Of a stretch of 64,000 nucleotides of DNA, positions 11,476 through 24,100 are shown piece by piece. The notes beneath the pieces are model-generated. The model was not told where the DNA came from. It did no database searches and was given only the letters and a program-made list of their open reading frames with translations. Location: contig WACJ01000337.1 in assembly GCA_008973525.1 (NCBI GenBank), positions 124,001-188,000 of the forward strand, in the 5' to 3' direction. Position numbers and translations under genes: made by a program. The stretch comes from Stenopsyche tienmushanensis (taxonomy: Eukaryota > Arthropoda > Insecta > Trichoptera > Stenopsychidae). Position 1 is the stretch's first letter, and every line of letters starts with the position of its first letter.

Positions 11476-14400
11476 AGAATTTGTCCATTACATTCAAAAG
11501 TTTATTATTTTTTTAATAAATGTATTAATTATAATATTCGGAAATTGCACAATTAAATATAGCAATTATATTTGGTGCTTCCCTCTTTCATCGAATTATA
11601 TGATGAGATAAAGCAATTGCACTTGATGGCATTAGAGTCTTTGATAAAAAATAAGATGTTTGATTAAACCGATTTGGCTCACAATGCTATGTTGTACGTG
11701 TAAGAAGGGTTTCGGGGAGGTAACGACGATAATGAAAATAGTTTCCGCCAATTTAGGTGGTCTTTGATGGCGAGCTGATGCTGGGGGCTGCACCACGACG
11801 GCATTATCACTTCAAACGTTGGCGTTTTCGTTTTTGCCATCGGAGGCTTTGCAATTTTGGAAAATGGGGCCTTACTACGAGTATTGTTTCACAGTTGAAC
11901 GGCCACCATTTAAGCCAATATTGCCAGAGCAATAACAAAAGCAATAGACGTGCCGCGATGTTGCTTTTTTGCTGCAGCATTCCAGGGTATTTGGCAGACC
12001 GACTCGTGGCGTCGTTTCACTCAAACGATCCAATAACATCACTTAGTATATGCTTGAGTAAAACGTATCAGATCTGGAATTGTCCTCCGGCGAAAATGCA
12101 TTCGGTGTTAATTTGATGTGTGACAATGTTGTCGCCGATAAAGGCTTTTTATGGCGCCTGTGGGGCAAAGGCGCCGCCAAAGAAATTTATGACGGCCGCC
12201 AGAAATATTTGTTTGCAATTCTCAAATCGGGACCAAAGTGTCCCGTAAAAGTACCCCCGGCCCGTCAATTCGCTGGTAATAAATTGTCGGAACGTCATCC
12301 CGGGATGAAATATATGGGTCAAAGGCAGAGAGACAAACAAAAAGAATTGCCGCTATGGGACTTATCTGGCGATAAGTGTCGTTTGCAGCTATAACCACTG
12401 AAACAAGGCCCGGGAGCGACAACCCTGGAAATGCAAGGGGAGCCGAAATAGATTGACCGGGAGTGACATTGCAAAATGATACCATATCAACGGATCCATT
12501 GCGTGCCATTGTTTATATATTTAATTTAAAAAAATCATCGTCGAAAGTCCAATAATGAGAGATCAAGGAAGCGTTCTCGTTCTTATATATTCCTTTGTCC
12601 CGTTTGATAAGGTTAGTTATAACCTGTGTACCCAATACATCTCACTTGAGGCCGTTATTGATCATTGAAGGTCTACGTCTCTTTTTGACAATCCTGTAAA
12701 TTGGTCTAACAAAGGAGACAGCCGCAGGACCTTTCCTGGGCACAAAGGGTACACAATGAACTCTTGGGCGAAAAAATGGCCGAGCAGATGACCAAGTGAA
12801 AATGAAGGTAATCGGATAAAGGGGATATCCTTTATGGGGCGTCTCGTGAAAGGTTTCTCGGCCTTTGTAATATTTTGTAACAGTCTTGTATGATTTTATT
12901 GAATTTCCTCAAAAGTCAAGGATTGGCAGTCAATGTTGGTAAAAGCTTATCAAGGATATGGCCCGTCTAGAATGGCTAAGCAAAGGAGCTTTCGGCTACT
13001 TCGCGAACCCTCGACATTTCTATTCGAGGAAAATAATACAAATATATTAGATTTCATCGGTGTATATTTGGGCAGCAAATAATATAATCAGATATGAAAT
13101 CATATTAAGCGATTTCGTATTCCTAATGTACCGTATCTATAAATTGAACGTGAGCGATTTCCATTGAAGATTTTTCTTAAAGAGGTAATATATTGATTTT
13201 AAACTTCGATTCACGAAAAACGAGCTTAGATCTAGGATTTTCTTATAAAATTGTATTTTTTTAAATAATATTAAAGCTGTCATTGCAAATCAGACATTTA
13301 TTTGAAACATGATCGCAAATTTTATTGAGTTTGAATCTACATTATATGCCAATATTTGATATTAATAATCATATACAAATTAATTAAATGTTTCGGTTAT
13401 TGAAAAGTAAAAAAAATAAATCATTTGTAAAAATTGATTTGTCTATGCAGTTATGGAGATCTGTATTGTTGGCGATTGATGCACGAGTATATGCGATTAT
13501 CATAGTGCATCATCAATATGGCGCCACTATACAAAACCAATAAAAGCACAAACTTATTGCTAATAAAAATACAATTTATGTAAGTCCGTTTTAGATTCGC
13601 GTCGTTTATTAGAAAATGAATGCCAAATCCAGTTTCAATGTTGTCGCCAATATATCCTCGTGGCACAATTGGCCTACGGAGAAGAGTCTTCGGGCGGCAC
13701 GCGGGGGTCGTTACTCCTTGAACGTCGCCCAGTTTAATTGTATTTTTCCGTCATTTCACAAAAGGGGGAGGCTGAAATATTATCTCGCAAATTATTTTCA
13801 CGCACTCCTTTGTAGGGCAGGGCGGAATTAGACACAATGCCCCTCCCGGAATATGAGACGGCTCAGTGGGCACACCTCACTCGGCCATTGTGTACCGAGT
13901 GCCGGTGCCCAGAACAGGCCTATTATTGATTTCGACAAGAAGAAAAATGTATCGATATAAAATGAACACCCCTCAGACGCCAAGGCATTTTTCAATTTGA
14001 TAACTCCATCGGTTCGAGTGACATCAGGTGCTTTTTTCTTCGGCTCATATGTTCAGGGGTGGAGGCAGTAAGTTGTGCGCTTATTATGTCGGACGGAACG
14101 AATTTATCATCGCAATAGGACATCCTTAATGGGACGTCGACCAATAATCTGATATTTTCTATTATGAGGAGGTCCTCAGTATGCTATTCTTGTCGGCTAT
14201 AAATATACCATCAAAATGTTTGCATTGATATACTGCATGGCATTAATAACAAAAGTTTAAGCTAAGTGTCCATAAGATGGAACTCTATTTACCGAATCGC
14301 ATATCCATCAGGTCAGTCCGAAAGTTCCTGCGCATTTATGGGATTTTTTTAAATAATGTAAATAAAACACATTTTAACATTAGATTTCGAACCCATCGAG

Positions 14401-17400
14401 ACTTGTCGTCGCTAGACTAATATATTAGCCAGTCTGTTACCAATTTTTGTAAACATCGGACGCATATACATTTTTTATGCATAAAGATTTTATAGTAAGT
14501 GTCCAGGATCTAAACCACTATACCAACATTTTTTATTAATTCAAAGAAATCATTAGAATTGAATAAAACATGGTATTAATTAAAATATTTTTTATTTAAA
14601 ACAGGAAAGTGTAATTGGAGCCCTCATCATGGGAATTATAAAAGGGCATATCTCGACGATGAGTTGCAGATATTAACGAATACGATATAAAACGCCTGGA
14701 CTGATTCCGGCTAATTAATTCCAGTCGCTACCAGCATAGCCCTCCCACAACCACCCCCTTTGTTTGCCCTCTCTATCGACTGAATTGAATGAGCAATTAT
14801 AAACAGTTATTTATTGCCATTGTTTTTATGATGAATACCCTGCTTGACAAATGGATTTTACCCCGAGCGTAGTTCGTTCTAAAGGCAGACTTATACGAGC
14901 GGCACAGAGCGAAACATTGTTATTCGCTGCAGCCCCCAAGAAGAACCCTCGCCACATGCGCGGCATTGCAAATTAAGTCATACTGATGATATGGCAAAAG
15001 TTTTATGATTCCAGTGCATGTTGCTACCAGTGCGATATCACTTTTGGAAGGCTTTAAATAAACGCCGCAATTGTAGTCGCAGCTTAATAGTCGCCCACGA
15101 GTCTACTAATGAGTTGCCGTAAGCTGTGTAATTGAATTGTTCTAGCATTGTGTTTTGCAGCTTTAAAAATATATGTTTGAATGAAAAAATTAAATCATAT
15201 CGGCGCAAGAGAATATCGGGGACTTATTAGGTGGGATTAGGTTACGAATACCCTTGTAAAGAATAACTTTAACACGATCCCTCGGGACCTTTTTATACAA
15301 CTGTCATAGCTCAATTGGCTTGTATGTCTTTGGCAAACATCTCCACAAAGAATCTCGATGAGTTTCTTCAGATATTAAGTATCTCAATTGAGTAGATAAA
15401 ATAGAAATGCGAATTTATATCAGATTTTTTATATGGAAAAATAGTCTTTATCTTACGAGCTTTAATTTATATTAAAACGAGCATAAAATTGCAATGAAAT
15501 CCTTTTGAGATTGCTCGCTATAACCGTGATCTCAAATATATCAGTGCTCGTTCAGAACCAGAATCAGCTGTATTTGATATTTAATTTAGAATAAATACCG
15601 TTGAATGTGCCTATATATTAAATACTAGATTTATAGACATCTTTAACCCATATGAATATTGGCTTCATACAATGAAGATCGTTAAAATTTGGCAAACATG
15701 TGTGCAACAGCAACCTGTTAATTTTGCCTATTTTTATATAAAATATTGCTTTTGTGCACAAGATTTTGCCTCAAGTTTTGTTTTTTGTTTAAGTGTAAAA
15801 AACAATTTGAATATAATAAATGTATTTGATCAGTTAATGAAATTGTTTACAAACCACAGTAGTTGTCATTTAATTAAGATGATGGATCTGCAAGATAAAA
15901 AATATGATTGGTAATAATTCATTTCTTGCTCTGTTTGATGTCGGCTTAAAGATGTGAATATCGGAGGCTGGTGTCCCAATAATGGAACATTGGTCATGTC
16001 TTACTGACATTGACAGATGACTTCTTCCATTGAAGACGAACGGTGATTGATCGAGCCATTGCAGCCTCAACAACAACCGACAAAAGCCAAATGCATATAT
16101 TTCATTTTAAATTAGTTCATATTGCCATTTGTCTACGGGGGTGAAATTATGCTGTGCTACGGTGACATTTCCCAAGGGGGGGTAAATGGCCCGGTGACAG
16201 ATACATCACGTCTCATATACGGGGAAAAAATCGATGACTGCGAAAAACAATAAAATGTCAAAAAAAAGACGATTTCAGCACAAAATGCAGAACACAAACG
16301 AGAATTTTCCGCGGAAAAATAAGCTTTGACTTTATAATATTTTTGCTTTGAAAATTATATTTCGTCCTAGGCGCTTTAATTGAATAGGGCCGCCCGAAAA
16401 GAATAATTATTTTTTCGTGTCCGTCAAACAAAGACACCGGAATGGAATGCCGGAGGTCCTGGAAATTTTTCATCAGGATCTTAGTGATAATAATAATTAT
16501 TGTTATCAGGACGGGTACATATCAGGAGCTGTCAAAAATAATTGTGTCGATTAATAAGGAGGAATTAAAAACAATGGGGGATCCCCGTGGGTGGCTTTCG
16601 TCGTTTAAACAAATAATAATACGGTTCGTTCGGAAGCAGGGCGCTCGTTTATTTAGATGATAACAACAAAACGAGAGGGCTTTGCTTATAACAATTACAA
16701 AGATTACGCCCGATACATACGTAATCGTCCTAATTGATATTTATTGTATGAAATTATTGCCGGCGTTAATCTACTCTATTTTATCGACGGTCTTCATTAA
16801 ACATGGGGCCCTTTTTAAAGTATTGCCCACCGAAGCGATTAATTGATTCAATGTCTAACATTTTTTCAACTAGATTTTTTATCGAGGGGGCGCTGATAAT
16901 GTCTTGTGCGGAAGTGCAATTAGTTTCAATTACAGCTTCATCGAGGAAGTTTTGGCGTTTGATAACTTTTCAATGTGTCAAGAGGTGGTTGTGATTGATG
17001 ATTTTTCGACATGTGTTCCGTAAACTTTAAGGCATAGAGAGATTAATAATCCTCTTTAAACCACTGATTAAACTCACTAGGCGCTCATATAATACGGTCA
17101 TATTCCATTCGGTAAGATTCCGCGTTAATCCGTGTCATACGTGGTTCAAAGATTATAAAACTGGGTTTATACAAGCTGTATTTTTACATTGACAGACAAC
17201 CTTGTAAAAATGATCACATTTTGTATCGTCCTAATTGTCTTTAATTACAATTCAAACAGATAGAAAAGCAAAAAACTATATATTTCATTTTTAAATTCAA
17301 ATTATTCTATAGGGGGCAGAACAATATGAACTATATATTTGAATGCAAATATTTGCTCAAATACATTTTGGATCGTAAATGAAATAAAGCACACTGGTTT

Positions 17401-17530
17401 ATGATATGTAAATAATATTTTTACACTCAATTGAATGAGCGAAGATCATGATTGGATAACAAATATTTCCAATCATTTTGAAGCGCTGAAAATGAAGCTG
17501 TTTGCTTATTAATGTATATCGCATTACAAC
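11476..17530. other. Non-coding DNA with several GC-richer islands
   Basis: No gene is supported. Islands of balanced base composition lie at about 11700-12860, 13600-14130, 14680-15080 and 15950-17110. They contain homeodomain- and Cdx/AbdB-like words such as TTTATGGCG and TAATTA. Overlapping frames of up to 119 codons at 11757-12509 have no domain and occur on both strands, as expected of non-coding GC-richer DNA. A possible mariner terminus lies at 14309. These islands look like candidate conserved non-coding elements, but no comparison was possible. Confidence 0.35.
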
Positions 17531-18183
17531 TTAACACTAAACCTACCGATACTTCATGTATAACTATTCCTACCACAGCGGGTCAAGTGACCCAGCTTTA
17601 AAATGTAATGTAATATATTGCTATAAAATATAAAAAAATAAAATGCTTCATTTAGCATTAGAATTTGGTACATGATTGGTACATGAATATTTTTTTATTC
17701 TTCTAATAACGATTCAAAATTGTTTATTTATTAAATTTACAAGAGTAACAATACAAGATAATAAAAAATAATACAAGAGAAAATTTGGAAACTGAAAATT
17801 TATAAAATAAAAAAAATAATATTCTAACATTATTCATTTTCACCGCGAATTTTAAAAATTATTGCGTCCTCGAAGGCACATTTTCCACGCATAAATTGTT
17901 GCATTTGAAACAGATTTTTGTAGTTTTGGTTTCTTTGCAAAAACATATTTGGCACCTTTTTCGCATTTGCGTTCGAGAATCCGAACTTGAATTTGTTGAC
18001 GTTTTCTGCATAATTTATTTTTCTTCTTGTTGCTCATGTTGAAAATCTTCTCCAAGTTCTTCAACTAATTGGAATAAAAATTGTTGTCTAAAATTTTTTT
18101 CGCCGGTTACATTTTTGCACGGGTCAAATGACCCGTTGTGGTAATTAGGTCAGATTACGTATATTTTTCGATAAAAAAATTAA
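17531..18183 (-). mobile_element. piggyBac-like element remnant with TTAA at both ends
   Basis: TTAA occurs at 17531-17534 and 18180-18183. Exactly 36 bases inside each TTAA lies TACCACA, facing inwards, followed after two bases by the palindrome GGGTCAAGTGACCC on the left (17580-17593) and its counterpart GGGTCAAATGACCC on the right (18121-18134). This mirror layout suggests a transposon with subterminal inverted repeats. The interior encodes, on the minus strand, a piggyBac-type cysteine-rich C-terminus (17859-18011). TTAA target sites and a C-terminal zinc-binding domain are known features of piggyBac elements. The outermost 36 bases of the two sides match poorly, so the exact ends are uncertain. 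The element is internally deleted and cannot encode a transposase. Confidence 0.65.
17859..18011 (-). pseudogene. piggyBac transposase C-terminal cysteine-rich domain (relic)
   Basis: In the minus-strand frame ending at the stop 17859-17861 the translation contains RKRCQICFCKETKTTKICFK and then CNNLC. This gives the series C-x2-C-x-C, about ten residues, C-x2-C-x3-C typical of the RING/PHD-like domain that closes piggyBac transposases, preceded by a serine-rich linker. A stop codon lies just upstream of 18011 and no catalytic domain is present. It is a broken remnant inside the TTAA-bounded unit. Confidence 0.7.
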
Positions 18184-21100
18184 CAACAGAGGAATAAGCA
18201 TTGAAAAATACATTTAGTGTATTTTTTAATAAAAGTAGTAAAGTCAAATGGCGACGTGATGATATTTTTTTTTCAAGAAGAAGAAACATTTTTTTCTTTT
18301 AAAATGAGAATTATTTGAGTCATAACTTCATTCGGTGGAGATTAAAATAATATCGTTTGTTGATCAAATTGAGTCAAAAATAATCCTTATTAAATTAGCA
18401 AGCATTAATCAAAAGTATACATCTTAACCTCTTATAACAATATAATATCATATCAAATTTTACTGATTAAAAAATATGCCTAATTTAATTTATTTATTGA
18501 AGTGGTTTATACTAAATATCAAATGTGGTATTAAGTCTAATCAAAAATGTAGGATACATATATTTTTTGATATAATGTAACACAATTTAAAATAATAAAA
18601 TATTTTAATATCATGGAATATATTTTTGAAATATTTACATTTAAGTGTAAGGAATGGAATTTGTCATATTTGATCGGGGAAGAAATTCAAGACCTGACAT
18701 TATCGGAAATCTTGAGTCCTTTCCCCGTCACCGCAAGTTTTTCCAAGGCCCCAAGGACGTTGCCGGAAAATCCAAACGAGTTTCAGATTGGAGGCTCATA
18801 GGAGCTGACAAATCGCGGTGAATTAGATAATTTGGTTTCCTGAGGTGGGTCTTATCGGAGGAGCGGCCCTGTACCGGTAACGACCCGTTGCTCACTCCTG
18901 CCGTAACCGACCCGCCGAGGGAACAATGGCCGCACCGTTATTATTTATTTGCCACATTACAACACCAGACAGCCCCGCTGTTATTGTGTGTTCCCTGTTT
19001 TAATATTCAAGGGGCCAGGGTCTCTGGTGCACTTCCCGCCGGGGGGCTAATATTTATTAAAGTGCGCCCCGATGGTGCTCCGTCCAAGGAGTTGCACGTT
19101 CATAAACATAATCATTTTCAATGCAAAAATTAAACGCAAAGCTTCGCAGAACAGAACGGTTGACAAATAAATCCTAATACAACGGAATAAATAGAAATTG
19201 AATGAGATGAAAATGAATCCCATAAAGAAGGCATAAATACACAAAAGGGCTAAAATTGAATTTATACATAATAGTGTTATATTTGAATTTTGTTATTGAA
19301 ATAGACTTATAACCGCATTGTATTTGTAAAGAAATAAAAATAAACCCCTTTTGATATTTCGGACATGTTGATCTGCTCATGGTCACGAAATAAATTTTAT
19401 TGCAAATATATTAATTTTAATTTTATTAATTTAATACTAAATATATGCTTAAATAATTAATGCCCAATTAATGATAAATTCATTGTACACAAATGGAAGT
19501 TAGAACGAAAGTTCATGTTTTTTGTCCGAATTTTCAAGAGCTGATTATTAACTGTATTACACACCCTTACAATGAAAAAGATCGACATATATTATGACTT
19601 TTATATGTTTGTATTTTAATTCGATAAAAATATATTGAGATCGAAGATTTGGAGTTGAGAGGCAGCAGACTCGTTGGATGATTTCGTCTACGCTGAGATG
19701 ATCAAATGGGTTGACGCCATTTAAACTTAGGAAATTGGAAGTAAGATGCTCAGGACAGAATAAAATAGACGAAAGCCTTCTTGGTGGCCAGTTCTTGCTT
19801 GTGACTGTGTGAACAACCTTTGTACGTATTAGGTAGTCCCAAAAGAAATCCTTTTTTTTCAACATATAACAGACATACATATCAATTATTATTTATTAAT
19901 ATAATATATATCTACTTATTTCAGTACTTGTTTCTCAAGTAAATTATGAGATTATATTTAATTGTAATAGTCAATACACATACAGTGAATTTTACAAGAC
20001 AAAAATTACAGGTATTTTTGTATGTAAGCGAAAAAATCACACTTATCAAAAATAATATGCTTATGATGATTTGGGTGTAAATTTATACAAAATGTATTCA
20101 AAATCCAATAAAACACCCCATGATAGGGTAGAAAATTCAAATTCTATACTCGATTATCATTTTGTTGATTGTCAAATAAAAATCAACTGTTCGCCATTAC
20201 AAAATTCGATAAAAACGAGCTTTTAAAGCTCTCCGTAGCAATTAATTTCCGAATGAACTTCCCACTTGTATTGTATGAGTACGAATGATGTGAAAAAGGA
20301 CATCTGTTTGATATTTTCGCAACATTGCAAAAGCTTTAGTAGACAGATTTTAGTTTTATACCAAAAACGTATTTAAATATTCGACAAAGTTAAAATTTTG
20401 CCGGCGGAGTTTGATGCAGGGATGTTCAATTAGGGCGCAAGCATACAAGCAAAATCTTGCGAGACAAATCTGCATAAGACGAAGGGCGGAAAGCAATATA
20501 CGCATTATAAGGGATGAAGTAAATATTTAAGGTTATCTTTTATAATTCCACAGGAAGGATTATTTCAGACGAGCGACTCTGAATGAAAACAAACTTCTTA
20601 ATAATCCATTGTCTCTTTATTGTGCTCGTCTTCTTTCGGCGTTGTATGCAGATGCAGAAGTTATACAAAGCCTCAAAAGTTTCATGTCTAATTTTCAGCG
20701 CTTTGACACATTATTCTCGACATTATTACACGCATTTTTTCAGCAGATAAAATTACTATTCAACTTAAATAGCGTATATTTAAAAGCAAAAATCAATTTT
20801 CAACAAGATTCAATTGGCGCACGATATATGCCCTCCAAACTTGAGATTAATCGATGACTCGTTACAAATTTCTTACGGCGAATATAAAATAATGAGTAGA
20901 CTTCGTCGTCGCAATTTATTCTAATATATTACTGTTAGGGGGTGTTGATGAAGACAAAACGCCTACATCCACAAGGGTATGCAGCATATAATAAAACCCT
21001 CTACGATCGCGACGCATAGCCATAATGAGGCCGGATTGATAAGGTTTTAACGGAGATATTAGCAGTTAAAACGGGAACAATTGTATTGTTGATAAGGTAT

Positions 21101-24100
21101 TCTAATCCGTCAGAATCTACATGTAAATGGCGTTCGCAGTTGAAATTTCATTACTCAAAACGTAGGGTTGCAATAATACGGGAGTCGTAAAATGATAAAA
21201 TTACAGGGTAGACGTCCCCATCATCTGAATAAATACATATTGTTCAACAAAAATGTCTGAACCCTCCCGGGGGAGTTCATTTACTTACATTAACATTTTG
21301 TAGGTACAACTTAATTGCTATTTGATCTCAACAAATAAAGATTTGTGTTCTGTAAACATTGAAATGTTTGGTATTTTATACAAAGAGTATGGAGTAAATA
21401 ATACAAAAATCTTTAAAGAAGAATACGGCTGATACACCAAACATAATATTTCCTACAAATGCTGTTTGTTTATCGAGCAAAAATACATAAAGCTTGGTTT
21501 TATTAAATTAAATATATAACATTGTAATTAAAAATGCACCCTTTTCTGCTTGCCATTTAAATTTGATTCAAATGAAATGTTGATTGATTGTGTATAAATG
21601 GCATTATTATTGGGTGAAATAATAATAGCAAATGCTTTAAATTTACATGTAGAACAGATGAACAGACAAACACACAATTCTCATATATTATATATGCATA
21701 CATAAAAAATTGTTATAATCAGTCACTGTATATTTTCTATGGTTGATTTTTTATCATAATTTGAATTTTTTGCTCCTAATTTTAAGATAAAAATATAAAT
21801 GATTTTATTTGAAGATTTCGCGACAAAAATTGATATTGTACGTGTTGTTCACAGATGTAGCTGTGCTACGACTCATTCGAGAGATGATATAAAGCCCGCG
21901 AAGAGTTAATTTATAGCCTTCAATTTCGATCATGTCATCGTGGCTTCTTTTCATACAGGCCAGGAAGTAGACGAACGATAATTAATTTGGCAGTCCGCGA
22001 AGATCTCGAGGAAATTCATTATTTTGGCTCATCACTCAACTGGCATTATCTCCTTTTTTCGTCCACGGACATTAATTCACCAACTAACGGCATAATGACA
22101 ATATAGGTTGATGAAAAACGATCTGCGCCTCCAGACAACTTGTCCTTTCGTTCCCGGAAATGAATTATTATTATTGTTATTAATATATATAAACATGTAT
22201 AATGAACAATGGTGGCATGCTGTACATTTATTTCCCCTTGGCATGAGGAAGCACCGGGATGATTCATGATGTAACGCTGTATCTTCCGTCGGCCCAATGA
22301 ATTGATGGCGTGCGATATTTTTCGGCTAGGGGTGTATTTCTACTTTCTTAAAAGTACCAAGATTCCATCAGAGCTAAGTACTTGCATACAGGGTGTTCCT
22401 ATCTCCTTGCATGCTCCTGATAAGTTGAAAAACGTCTGTTCATTTTTTAGAGGCACTTAATCATCGACCATTAAATAAATGGCATAATATCAGCTTAATA
22501 AAAATGCTCCAAGGATGAAGTTATTAATATTTTTTTAATCAAAAAAAAATATCACACGACACGAAAAAGCATTTTAATTACTTTTAAAATCCCTCTGGAG
22601 TGAAGTGCAAACAATATAATGGAATTGAGTCACCCCTTGATACAGTAACATTTATTATGTAATGGCATTGTTGCTTGTTTATTTTCAATCAAAATTTAAC
22701 AAAAAAGCTTTTTAAATACAATTAACACAAACATAATTTGCTATTTATGTAAATTTTAACAATTTTGCATTCACATTTCCCAACCATAATAATGTTTCTC
22801 TGACGGTGCATTTATTTATTTTAAAATTTAAACACGTGCGTAGAATATTTATTCATTATACATAAGCCTAAAAATCAATATTGAAGCTTTACATCACATT
22901 TACATTGTACTTCAAATCTAAAAAAAATATTACATGCTTTACACATGAAATGTCCGATTATCCATCCGTTTTTTTATTTATACATATTGCTTAGAAGCAT
23001 TGCTTAGTCCAAGATTCATATTTTTCAATTTTGTAGCAATTGCTTTAACAAGCAATTATCTTTGATGATCGACTTGTATTAATATTGAGGAATTCGGGTA
23101 TAAATTAAAATAAATTCATTTACTATTGTACAATGTCTGTGTATTGGTTTACTATTACTTTTAGCATATGTATAAATTAGGATAAGATTATAAAATATAA
23201 AAAATAAAGTAATGTGTTCATTTTATGTTTCATCATTGTTCGATTGTAGAAATGAATTTAAAAAAATAGATAGATTGATTCCAGATTAGTTAATAGAAGT
23301 CTATAAGGTGTAACAGACACTGGTACATATAATACGTTTTTAAGAAGATAACGGTGACTTTATGTTGCTTTAGTGAAAATATCATCTATTAATCATTCTT
23401 GCAGTTTATTAAAACTACAAAGCAAATAGTTTAACCTGGAGAAAACTTTATGTATTATATGTGAATTTGCATCTCAAGCAACGTTTACTGAAAGACCGCA
23501 CCTTTTATAAATGATAGTAAGAAAACTATTAGAGTTGGAATATTAAGGTTTTGCTTATCCATCATATTGACGTAATCTGTCATATGTCGATTTTTATTTC
23601 TTCTGAAGCTTTGGTATCCATCAATACACTTTGTAATATCAAAATTTTCACAAATACACAAAATATTTTACAATGCAATTTTGTCAATTCTAAGTTAGTA
23701 TGTTTGTTCATCTGTTTGGTCATCGTGGTCTTAAATTAATGTTTAAATATTGTATATCAAGAATTTAGGTTTCCGCCGGGGCTAGCAGGAAGCTGTTGGC
23801 TTGATCATCCTATTACAGCAGGATTTGTGAGATAATATCCTTCACTTTTGGGATCCCATATGGATTACGACCTGAAAGCGCACAGGCATGCAGAGCCTGA
23901 CATTTAATCTGAACAGTGCGGGATTACTTCGTCAGTTTGCCTGTCAAAGTTTGCGACCTCGGTACTTCACAAAATTCTGGCTGTCCTCCTTAAAATTTAA
24001 GCAGTATATCTGAATAATTTATTTGCTCACCAATTGCATTGAAGAGCGCTTGATAATTTTTGTGGAGGATCGCGAATAATTTAGGCGGATGTTGAGCAAA

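Noticed and set aside
19557..19880. 107-codon minus-strand frame near a mariner-end-like phrase (AGGTAGTCCCAAAAG)
   Set aside because: The translation has no transposase motif and no inverted partner end was found.
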